Assembly (NCBI GenBank): GCA_934647305.1
Contig: CAKUFI010000037.1
Span: 1-25,891 of the forward strand
Length of the DNA stretch: 25,891 bases
Direction: 5' to 3'
Origin: an uncultured Clostridia bacterium
Lineage (GTDB): Bacteria; Bacillota; Clostridia; Christensenellales; Aristaeellaceae
The translations under genes and the position numbers were made by a program. The notes under the pieces were generated by a model, which was not told the origin of the DNA, did not search any database, and worked only from the letters and a program-made list of their open reading frames with translations. Positions 15,350 through 21,932 of the stretch are shown here, in pieces. Position 1 is the first letter of the stretch. The number at the start of each line of letters is the position of its first letter.

Positions 15350-15402
15350 GTGCTTTTCGGGAGAGCTCGAGAGGGGCTTTTCTCAGAAAAGCCGCCTCTC
15401 GA
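15350..15402 (+). repeat. Isolated hairpin H module before the GH127 gene
   Basis: CTTTTCGGGAGAGCTC leads into a stem of 8 bp, bulged G (15394), then 8 bp (15367-15402). This is the same design as hairpin H at 261-296, with many paired positions changed in both arms. The region 15240-15349 holds only a small GGTTC/GAACC hairpin near 15251. I find no convincing promoter for the GH127 gene in 15065-15431. Confidence 0.7.
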
Positions 15403-15431
15403 TCGTACCCATCGTACCTGAGGAGGAAAAA

Positions 15432-17138
15432 ATGAGCAAGCATGTGATTGAGTACACTGCGCAGGCCCCGGTGAAGGGCGTGCGGCTGACGGGCGGGCGT
15501 TTTGCGCGCGCGTTTGAGAACAACATTCGTTTTCTGAAGGGCTTTGACGTAGACCGGATGCTGTATTATTACCGGCTGCACAAGGGCAAGGCGGCGCCGG
15601 GCGTGCCCTACGCCTATCAGAGCGGTCACTTTGAGGTGAACCTGAAGGGGCAGACGGCGGGCGAGTTCCTGATGGGCGCGTGCACGACGCTTTTGTGGCG
15701 GGAGGACGAGCGCCTGCGCCGGATGGCCGAGGAGGTCGTCGCGGGCATCGACGAGTGCAAGGGCGAGGGCGGCATGCTGCTGCCGATCACCGACGAGGAA
15801 TGGCACACCAAGGAATACCCGAACTACACCCGCGCCTGGGTGACGTTCGGCCTGATCGACGCGGGCAACGCGGGCATTGAGCGGGCGTTCCCGCTGGCGC
15901 GCGGCATGGGCGACTACTTCAACCACTGCGACCTGCTGCCCTACGTCAAGGACATGAACCTGGGCTTTCAGGGCATCCTGGCGCAGACCCGGCTGTACGA
16001 CTCGCCGGTGGGCGTGCAGGAGGACGTGGACGTGGCGCGCTCCGCGTATGAGGAGGACTGGTGGCTGGATCAGGTGATCGCGAAGGATCACAAGGCGATT
16101 TACATGCATCCGGGCAACCACCCGCACTCGACGCTCCTGACCACGCTGGAGGGCTATTTCGACCTGTACCGCGCCACCGGCAGGGAAAAGTACCTGACCG
16201 CCGTGCGCACCGCGCTGGGCATGTATGAGGACAAGTGGCAGCACGTGGGCGGCGGCATCAACATGTGCGAGTTCGACACCTACTGGCCGGGCTGCAACCA
16301 CCTGAGCATGACCCACAGCTACAACGAGCTGTGCTCCACCAACTTCTGGGTGCTGCTCAACCAGCGCATGCAGCTGCTCGAGCCGGACAACAGCCACTGG
16401 GCCGACGAGATGGAGGAGTCGCTGTACAACGTGCTGCTGGCCGCGCAGGTGGGCGACGTGGGCTATCACTACCTCAACTTCCTGGAGGGCGGCAAGGACG
16501 CGCGCTACCTCGACCGGTGCACCTGCTGCGCCTCGCTGGGCACGCGGCTGGTGGGCCTGCTGCCGCAGTTCCTGTACACCTACACCAAGGACACGGTCTA
16601 CGTCAACCTGTACGCCGAGAGCCAGGCCGAGCTGCCGCTTGAAAAGGGCGCAGTTCGCCTGACCACCCATACCAACATGCCCGACGACGGCAGGGTGACC
16701 ATCCATGTGGACGAGTGCGCCGCGCCGTTTACGATGAAGCTGCGCATGCCCCGCTGGATCGCCGCGCCGGTCGAGGTTCAGGTCAACGGCCAGGCGGTCG
16801 GCACCTTTGGCGCGGGCTTTGCGGAAATCACCGTGCGCGCGGGCGACGAGGTGACCTTCGAGCTGCCCATGACTTTTCGCGCGACTAAGTACTCCGGCAG
16901 CGAGGAGCTGGTGGGCAAGGAGCGCTGGGCGATCGAGTACGGCCCGCTGCTCTACGCCGCCATGGGCCCCAGCATCGTCACCGTGGCCTTCGACCCCGAA
17001 AAGCCCGGCGAGTGGTTCACTCCCCTGCCCGGCGAAAAGCGCAGGCTGGCGCTCAAGGGCGACGATCACCACGAGTACTGGGCCTACCTCGACATCCACG
17101 ACGAGCCGTTCAGCGTGTACCCGATCGTGGAGCGCTGA
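15432..17138 (+). CDS. GH127-type beta-L-arabinofuranosidase family protein
   Basis: A 568-residue protein of the family formerly called DUF1680 (GH127), founded by the bifidobacterial beta-L-arabinofuranosidase HypBA1, which uses a Cys nucleophile near a zinc ion. The zinc/catalytic set is visible: Glu299 and Cys301 in YNELCS, Cys365 and Cys366 in CTCCASLG, matching HypBA1 Glu338, Cys340, Cys417 and Cys418. An alpha/alpha barrel (about 1-390) is followed by beta domains (about 400-568). No signal peptide, so it probably works inside the cell on imported arabinose-containing oligosaccharides, complementing the GH10 enzymes. Start ATG 15432 has AGGAGG about 6 nt upstream. Related families GH142/GH146 are possible, so exact specificity is uncertain. 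Confidence 0.85.
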   Translation: MSKHVIEYTAQAPVKGVRLTGGRFARAFENNIRFLKGFDVDRMLYYYRLHKGKAAPGVPYAYQSGHFEVNLKGQTAGEFLMGACTTLLWREDERLRRMAEEVVAGIDECKGEGGMLLPITDEEWHTKEYPNYTRAWVTFGLIDAGNAGIERAFPLARGMGDYFNHCDLLPYVKDMNLGFQGILAQTRLYDSPVGVQEDVDVARSAYEEDWWLDQVIAKDHKAIYMHPGNHPHSTLLTTLEGYFDLYRATGREKYLTAVRTALGMYEDKWQHVGGGINMCEFDTYWPGCNHLSMTHSYNELCSTNFWVLLNQRMQLLEPDNSHWADEMEESLYNVLLAAQVGDVGYHYLNFLEGGKDARYLDRCTCCASLGTRLVGLLPQFLYTYTKDTVYVNLYAESQAELPLEKGAVRLTTHTNMPDDGRVTIHVDECAAPFTMKLRMPRWIAAPVEVQVNGQAVGTFGAGFAEITVRAGDEVTFELPMTFRATKYSGSEELVGKERWAIEYGPLLYAAMGPSIVTVAFDPEKPGEWFTPLPGEKRRLALKGDDHHEYWAYLDIHDEPFSVYPIVER

Positions 17139-17171
17139 AAAGCCGCCTTTTCCCGCCGTTCCAATGAATCC

Positions 17172-17208
17172 GCCCTCTCCTGGCATTCCCGCCCGGAGAG
17201 GGCTTTTT
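17172..17208 (+). terminator. Intrinsic terminator after the GH127 gene
   Basis: Perfect 9-bp stem GCCCTCTCC (17172-17180) with GGAGAGGGC (17195-17203), 14-nt loop, then TTTTT. Confidence 0.88.
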
Positions 17209-17263
17209 CGCGCCTGAATTAGCACGTTTTTTACACAGTGCCGTTCGTTTAGGGGCAACTTTG

Positions 17264-17272
17264 TGCTATAAT
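17264..17272 (+). promoter_or_regulatory. Extended -10 promoter of the CNNM-glycerate kinase operon
   Basis: TGC immediately before a perfect TATAAT (17267-17272) makes an extended -10, which compensates for the weak -35 region (TTCGTT around 17244-17249). Transcription would begin near 17279, which rules out the ATG at 17271 as the start of the next gene. Confidence 0.75.
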
Positions 17273-17306
17273 GGAGAAAGATTACTTTTGCGAGGAGGAA
17301 TTTCAC

Positions 17307-18629
17307 TTGGCTCCGATCCCCCTATGGCTGTCCGTCGCGATACAGATTGCGCTGCTGCTGCTGACGGCCTATTTTTCGATGCTGGAAGTGGTGGCGGAAT
17401 CCCTGAATGAAAGCCGCCTGGAGCGCCTGAAGGACGAGGGAAGCGAGCAGGCCGAGCGTCTGCTGCCGCTGCTGCCCCAGATGCAGGACGCCGCCGAGAG
17501 CATGTACACGATGGGCACGCTGCTCAACCTGTTCTCAGGCCTGTTTGCCTGCGCCGCGTTTCTGCCGCGCCTGGTCGCGCTGACGCCGGGCCTGCCGCTC
17601 GAATGGGTGTACCTGGTGGCGATGGGCCTGATCCTGTGCCTGATCGTGCGGCTGGTCGGCGTGGTGTTTCCGCGCAGGCGCGCGTCGCTCGAAGTGGACA
17701 AGCTGTGTCTGTCGATGTTCGACGCCCTGCGCAAGATGCAGCGCCTGACGCGGCCGATGACCAGCCTGATCGGCGGCATCGCCAACGCGCTTCTCAAGCT
17801 GGTCGGCGCGGATCCCGAGCAGGCCGGCGACCCAGTGACCGAGGACGAAATCCTGACCATGGTCGACCGCAGCGAGGAAAAGGGCGCAATCGAGAGCAAC
17901 GAGCGCGAGATGATCGAGAACATCTTCGAGTTCAACAACCTGAACGCCGAGGACTGCATGACCCACCGCACCGGCATCTACGCCATCGCGCTGGACAGCA
18001 CGCCGGAGGAGATCATCGCCACGATTCAGGAATCGGGCAACAGCCGCTTCCCGGTCTATCGCGAGGACATTGACAACGTGGTGGGCATACTGAGCGCGCG
18101 CCGGTTTTTCCTGAACCTGCTCTCCAAGGAGCCCAGGCCGCTTGAGGAGTTGATTCGTCCGGCGTTTTTCGTGCCCGAGTCGATGCACACCGACACGCTC
18201 TTCCACGAGATGCAGCGCCGCAAGGATCACATCGCCATCGTCGTGGACGAATACGGCGGCACCAGCGGCCTGATCACGATGGAGGATCTGCTCGAGCAGA
18301 TCGTGGGCAATATCTACGACGAGTTCGACCCACAGGAGGAGCAGCCGATACAGCCCCAGCCGGATGGCACATGGCGCGTGGCCGGGTCATGCGACCTGGA
18401 GACGCTGTGCGAGACGCTGGACATCGAGCCGATCGACGACGAGGAATACGACACGGTGGGCGGCCTGGTCTTCAGCCAGCTGACCGCCATACCGGACGAC
18501 GGCAGCCATCCGGAGGTGGAGTGCTTCGGCCTGCACATCCGCGTGGACTCGCTGGTCGACCGCCGCGTCGAGTGGACTACCATCTGGAAGCTGCCCCCGC
18601 AGACCGACGAGGAGGAAAAAGGCGAATGA
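17307..18629 (+). CDS. CNNM/CorC (HlyC) family membrane protein with CBS pair
   Basis: A 440-residue protein of the CNNM/CorC family, linked to magnesium and other divalent cation export. Order: DUF21 membrane domain with three or four helices (about 4-24, 60-85, 94-120 and a possible re-entrant part), cytoplasmic CBS pair (about 190-310; VDEYGGTSGLITMEDLLE at the end of the second), and CorC_HlyC domain (about 340-425; DTVGGLVFSQL). Length is typical. The TTG at 17307 is the likely start: AGGAGG (17293-17298) lies 8 nt upstream, while the in-frame ATG at 17271 overlaps the promoter -10. The stop overlaps the start of the glycerate kinase gene (ATGA). 'Hemolysin' labels for this family are historical. 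Confidence 0.9.
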   Translation: MAPIPLWLSVAIQIALLLLTAYFSMLEVVAESLNESRLERLKDEGSEQAERLLPLLPQMQDAAESMYTMGTLLNLFSGLFACAAFLPRLVALTPGLPLEWVYLVAMGLILCLIVRLVGVVFPRRRASLEVDKLCLSMFDALRKMQRLTRPMTSLIGGIANALLKLVGADPEQAGDPVTEDEILTMVDRSEEKGAIESNEREMIENIFEFNNLNAEDCMTHRTGIYAIALDSTPEEIIATIQESGNSRFPVYREDIDNVVGILSARRFFLNLLSKEPRPLEELIRPAFFVPESMHTDTLFHEMQRRKDHIAIVVDEYGGTSGLITMEDLLEQIVGNIYDEFDPQEEQPIQPQPDGTWRVAGSCDLETLCETLDIEPIDDEEYDTVGGLVFSQLTAIPDDGSHPEVECFGLHIRVDSLVDRRVEWTTIWKLPPQTDEEEKGE

Positions 18630-19768
18630 AGCTGGTTTTTGCCCCCGATTCCTTCAAGGGTTCGCTGAGCGCGCTGGAAGCGGCGCGGCTTCTGGACAGC
18701 GCGGCGCGCGCCTGCTTCGGCGGCGAGATCGAGACGCTGCTCATCCCGATGGCCGACGGCGGCGAGGGCACGGCCGAGGCGCTGTGCACCGCGCTGGGCG
18801 GCGAGATGCGCCTGTGCACGGTGACAGGCCCCCTGGGCGAGCCGGTTCAGGCGCGCTGGGCGATGCTGCCGGACGGCACGGCGGTCGTGGAAATGGCGCA
18901 GGCGGCGGGCCTTCCGCAGGTACCTGAGGGGAAGCGCAATCCGCTCTTCACCACCACGCGCGGCGTGGGCGAGGTGATGCTGCGGGCGCTCGACGAGGGC
19001 GCGAAGGCGCTGCTGATCGGCCTGGGCGGAAGCGCCACGAACGACGGCGGCTGCGGCATGCTGCGGGCACTGGGCGCGCGCCTGACCGGCGAGGACGGCG
19101 CGGAAATTCCCGAGGGCGGCGTCGGCCTGGAGAGAATCGCGAAAATCGACCTGAGCGGCCTGGACGGGCGGCTGAAAACCGTGCCCATCCGGGCGATGTG
19201 CGACGTGACCAATCCGCTGCTGGGCAAGACCGGCGCGACCTGTGTCTACGGCCCGCAGAAGGGCGCGGACGAGGAGATACTCGCCCGGCTCGAGCGCGGC
19301 ATGACGCGCTACGCGCAGGTCGCCATGGACACGCTGGGCCGGGACGTCGCTTCCTTCCCCGGCGCGGGCGCGGCAGGCGGACTGGGCGCGGCGCTGCACG
19401 GCTTGCTGGACGCGCAGCTGGTCAAGGGCATCGACGCGCTGATGGAGGTCACGCACCTTTCCGAGCGCCTTGAAAACGCCGACCTGTGCGTCACCGGCGA
19501 GGGCTGCTTCGACGAGCAGTCGGTTGCCTTCGGCAAGGTGGTCAGCGGTGTGGCCAAGGCCTGCGTGAAGCAGGACGTGCCCCTGCTCGTGCTGGCCGGA
19601 AGCATCCGCGGCGGCGCGCAGGCGCTGTATGACCTGTGCCCGCGCAGCTCGCTCCTGAGCATCGTGCCCGGCGTGGTCACGCTTGAGCAGGCGATGTACC
19701 GCGCGCCCGAGTACTTCTACGATGCGGCCGTGCGGGCGCTTCGGCTGTGGGGCGCGGGGCGCGGTTAA
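18626..19768 (+). CDS. Glycerate kinase (GlxK/GarK family)
   Basis: A 380-residue kinase of Pfam Gly_kinase, phosphorylating D-glycerate to (mostly) 2-phosphoglycerate with ATP. Family motifs: APDSFKGSLSA (6-16), PMADGGEGT (about 41-49), GLGGSATNDGGCGML (about 132-146), and a C-terminal TGEGCFDEQSVAFGK (about 289-303). The usual Gly before Gln in that last motif is Glu here. ATG at 18626 overlaps the upstream stop (ATGA), with GAGGAGGAAAAA before it. Coupling with a cation transporter gene is not an obvious functional link. A terminator follows. Confidence 0.92.
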   Translation: MKLVFAPDSFKGSLSALEAARLLDSAARACFGGEIETLLIPMADGGEGTAEALCTALGGEMRLCTVTGPLGEPVQARWAMLPDGTAVVEMAQAAGLPQVPEGKRNPLFTTTRGVGEVMLRALDEGAKALLIGLGGSATNDGGCGMLRALGARLTGEDGAEIPEGGVGLERIAKIDLSGLDGRLKTVPIRAMCDVTNPLLGKTGATCVYGPQKGADEEILARLERGMTRYAQVAMDTLGRDVASFPGAGAAGGLGAALHGLLDAQLVKGIDALMEVTHLSERLENADLCVTGEGCFDEQSVAFGKVVSGVAKACVKQDVPLLVLAGSIRGGAQALYDLCPRSSLLSIVPGVVTLEQAMYRAPEYFYDAAVRALRLWGAGRG

Positions 19769-19793
19769 GTGGAATTCAATCGACACGCTATAA

Positions 19794-19830
19794 AAAACAG
19801 GCTCCCGGCGCATGGCTGAGAGCCTGTTTT
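19794..19830 (+). terminator. Terminator after the glycerate kinase gene
   Basis: Perfect 11-bp stem AAAACAGGCTC (19794-19804) with GAGCCTGTTTT (19820-19830), 15-nt loop. The paired A and T runs make it bidirectional in form. Confidence 0.85.
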
Positions 19831-19850
19831 ATTGGAAGGGGGAAAAACGC

Positions 19851-20384
19851 ATGCCGGGACTGAAGCGAGGAACCGTTCGCCTCGAGCCGCATCGGGCGGC
19901 CTGGGAGGCGGACGCGCGGGAGACAATCGCCGCACTCAAGCGCATCTTGGGAGAAACCGCCATCGATATTCAGCACGTCGGGAGCACCGCGATTCCCGCC
20001 GTTCACGCCAAGCCGATCATCGACCTGGCCGTCGGCGTGCGCAGGCTGAGCGACCTTACGCCTAGGCTTGAGACGCTTCGCGAGAACGGATTCGTGTATC
20101 GCGGGAAGGATGTTCGCGGCGAGGCACTGCTGGTGCGCGGCGACTTTGAGGCGGATACCCGGACGCACCACATACACGTCGTGGAATGGAACGGCACACA
20201 ATGGCGAAATTACCTCAACTTTCGGGACTATCTGAACGCCTTTCCCGAAAGGGCTCAGGCCTACGACGACTGCAAGCTGCGCCTGGCCGCGCGCTTTCCG
20301 AACGACCGAAAGCGCTATACCGCCGGCAAAGAGGCCCTGATTGCCGAACTGCTGAAGGAGGCAGCGGCCTGGCGAATGAGCTGA
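19851..20384 (+). CDS. GrpB family protein (UPF0157, nucleotidyltransferase-like)
   Basis: A 177-residue protein of Pfam GrpB, a nucleotidyltransferase-fold family. Motifs: QHVGSTAIPAVHAKPIIDLAVGV (about 43-65), where GSTAIP and the Asp of IIDLAV match the fold's G-S and metal Asp, and THHIHVVE (about 106-113). Members occur alone or fused to CoaE. Despite the name this is unrelated to GrpE. The ATG at 19851 follows AAGGGGG (19836-19842); the frame's earlier ATG at 19812 is inside the preceding terminator. I see only a weak promoter candidate upstream. Substrate unknown. Confidence 0.88.
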   Translation: MPGLKRGTVRLEPHRAAWEADARETIAALKRILGETAIDIQHVGSTAIPAVHAKPIIDLAVGVRRLSDLTPRLETLRENGFVYRGKDVRGEALLVRGDFEADTRTHHIHVVEWNGTQWRNYLNFRDYLNAFPERAQAYDDCKLRLAARFPNDRKRYTAGKEALIAELLKEAAAWRMS

Positions 20385-20394
20385 GCGCGCCGCC

Positions 20395-20430
20395 AAAGGA
20401 ACCCCTCCGAATCTGGGAGGGGGCTCCTTT
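20395..20430 (+). terminator. Terminator after the grpB-family gene
   Basis: AAAGGA (20395-20400) pairs with TCCTTT (20425-20430), and CCCCTCC pairs with GGGAGGGG inside, leaving a short loop; TTTATTCGCTTTTT follows. Confidence 0.75.
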
Positions 20431-20495
20431 ATTCGCTTTTTCAGGCTGCCCGCAGCTCTTGTGTGGTTCTCCATCTGATTCTCCGCAAACGAAGA

Positions 20496-20571
20496 AATCA
20501 GCCGCTCTAATCTATGGCGGCTGATTGCGTGCTTTGTCCCGCGGCAGCAAGTGGCACCGGGCACTGCCCGG
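20496..20571 (+). repeat. Hairpin repeat copy with A and B modules
   Basis: Hairpin A at 20496-20526 is the cleanest copy: a perfect 10-bp stem AATCAGCCGC/GCGGCTGATT around loop TCTAATCTATG (20506-20516). The linker CCCGCGGCAGCAAGTGG leads to hairpin B at 20557-20571 (CCGGGC-ACT-GCCCGG). Confidence 0.85.
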
Positions 20572-20575
20572 CGAA

Positions 20576-20660
20576 GAACCCAGGAGCTCTAATCTATGGC
20601 TCCCGGGTTCGTGTTCTATCCGGCGGCGGCAGGTGCGTGCAGGCTCAGCCTGCCCGGTTA
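20576..20660 (+). repeat. Hairpin repeat copy abutting the dnaJ stop codon
   Basis: Hairpin A at 20576-20610 (12-position stem, one A-C mismatch) around the identical loop TCTAATCTATG (20588-20598); hairpin B at 20639-20653 is GCAGGC-TCA-GCCTGC. The conserved ending CCCGGTTAAAA runs into the dnaJ stop codon (TTA at 20658-20660). It directly follows the preceding copy in the same orientation. Confidence 0.85.
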
Positions 20661-21797
20661 AAACGCGTCCTTCATGCGGTCAAAGAAGGACTTTTTGCCC
20701 TCATATTCCTTGCCGGTCATGCTGGCGTCGAACTGGCGCAGCAGCTCCTTCTGCTTTTCGGTGAGCTTTCTGGGCACGTCGACCTTGAGGGTGACGTACA
20801 GGTCGCCCTTGCCGGTGCCGTTGAGCCTGGGCACGCCCTGGCCCTTGATGCGCAGCACGGTTTCAGGCTGCGTGCCCTCGGGGACGGTCTGCTTGACCGG
20901 CTTGTCGAGGGTGGGCACGTCGATCTCCGCGCCCAGCGCCGCCTGCGTCAGCGAAATCGGCACCTCACAGTACAGGTCGTAGTCCTTGCGCTTGAAGAAC
21001 TTGTGCGGACGCACGGTGAAGAAGATCTGCAGGTCGCCCGCCGGGCCGCCGTGATCGCCCGCCATGCCCTGACCGTTCATGGTCATGACGCGGCCGGTGT
21101 CCACGCCCGCGGGAATCTTGACGGTGATGCGGCGATTGGCGCGAACCTTGCCGCGGCCGTTACACTTCGGGCAGGGATCCTTGACGATCTTGCCCTCGCC
21201 GTGACAGGTGGTGCAGGGGCGCGCCACGCGGATCGAGCCCAGCATGGTGTTCTGCACGCCGAAGACCTGGCCGCTGCCCTTACAGGTGGGGCAGACGACC
21301 GGCTGCGTGCCTTCCTTCGCGCCGGTGCCCTTGCACTCGGGGCAGGTCTCGTCGCGCGTGATGTTGAGCTCCTTGGTGCAGCCCTTGGCCGCCTCCTCGA
21401 AGGTCAGCACCATGTCGTACCTCAGGTCGTCGCCCTGCACCGGGCCGCGCGCGCGCGCCGAGCCGCCGGCCGCGCCGCCGAAGAACTCGCTGAAGATGTC
21501 GCCGAACCCGCCGAAGCCCTCGAAGCCCGCGCCCGAGAAGCCGCCCGCGCCATAGCCCGCGCCGCCGCCCGCGGTCGGGTCTTCATGGCCGAACTGGTCG
21601 TAGCGCGCGCGCTTCTGGGGATCGGAGAGCACCTCGTAGGCCTCGTTGACCTCCTTGAACTTCTCCTCGGCGTCCTTATTGCCCGGGTTGACGTCCGGAT
21701 GCAGCTTTTTCGCCAGCTGCCGATAGGCCTTTTTCAGAGTTGCCTCGTCGGCATTTTTGTCGACGCCCAGCACCTCGTAATAATCGCGTTTTGCCAA
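20658..21797 (-). CDS. dnaJ: Chaperone DnaJ
   Basis: A 379-residue Hsp40 co-chaperone that delivers clients to DnaK and stimulates its ATPase. J domain with HPD (about residues 33-35), Gly/Phe-rich linker (about 73-110), four zinc-binding repeats CPECKGTG, CPTCKGSG, CTTCHGEG and CPKCNGRG, then the client-binding C-terminal domains. The TTG at 21797 gives the canonical MAKRDYYEVLG and has AGAGGTGG 5 nt upstream; a GTG at 21806 overlaps that site and is less likely. Last gene of the hrcA operon. Confidence 0.95.
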   Translation of the reverse strand: MAKRDYYEVLGVDKNADEATLKKAYRQLAKKLHPDVNPGNKDAEEKFKEVNEAYEVLSDPQKRARYDQFGHEDPTAGGGAGYGAGGFSGAGFEGFGGFGDIFSEFFGGAAGGSARARGPVQGDDLRYDMVLTFEEAAKGCTKELNITRDETCPECKGTGAKEGTQPVVCPTCKGSGQVFGVQNTMLGSIRVARPCTTCHGEGKIVKDPCPKCNGRGKVRANRRITVKIPAGVDTGRVMTMNGQGMAGDHGGPAGDLQIFFTVRPHKFFKRKDYDLYCEVPISLTQAALGAEIDVPTLDKPVKQTVPEGTQPETVLRIKGQGVPRLNGTGKGDLYVTLKVDVPRKLTEKQKELLRQFDASMTGKEYEGKKSFFDRMKDAF

Positions 21798-21812
21798 ATG
21801 AACCACCTCTTA

Positions 21813-21846
21813 CGGGCAGCGCCCGGTTCCGCCCGCCGCGCATGCG
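21813..21846 (-). repeat. Partial hairpin repeat (B module) inside the dnaK-dnaJ gap
   Basis: On the minus strand an 8-bp hairpin CCTGCCGC/GCGGCGGG (21846-21827) leads to GGAACCGGGC-GCT-GCCCG (B hairpin stem 21825-21813). GGAACCGGGC is also found before hairpin B in the copy at 73-302. It lies within an operon just before the dnaJ ribosome binding site. Confidence 0.5.
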
Positions 21847-21888
21847 GCAGGTTTTTTCTTTCCTTAATATTTCCTTTCACGCAGGAAT

Positions 21889-21910
21889 GGAGAGAGCCGA
21901 AGCCCTCTCC
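21889..21910 (-). other. UUCG-tetraloop hairpin after dnaK
   Basis: On the minus strand GGAGAGGGC-TTCG-GCTCTCTCC: 9 bp with one G-U wobble and a C(UUCG)G tetraloop, exceptionally stable as RNA. No T run follows, so it is more likely an mRNA stability or processing element between dnaK and dnaJ than a terminator. Confidence 0.65.
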
Positions 21911-21932
21911 CCTCCTTTGCGCACTGCGTCAT

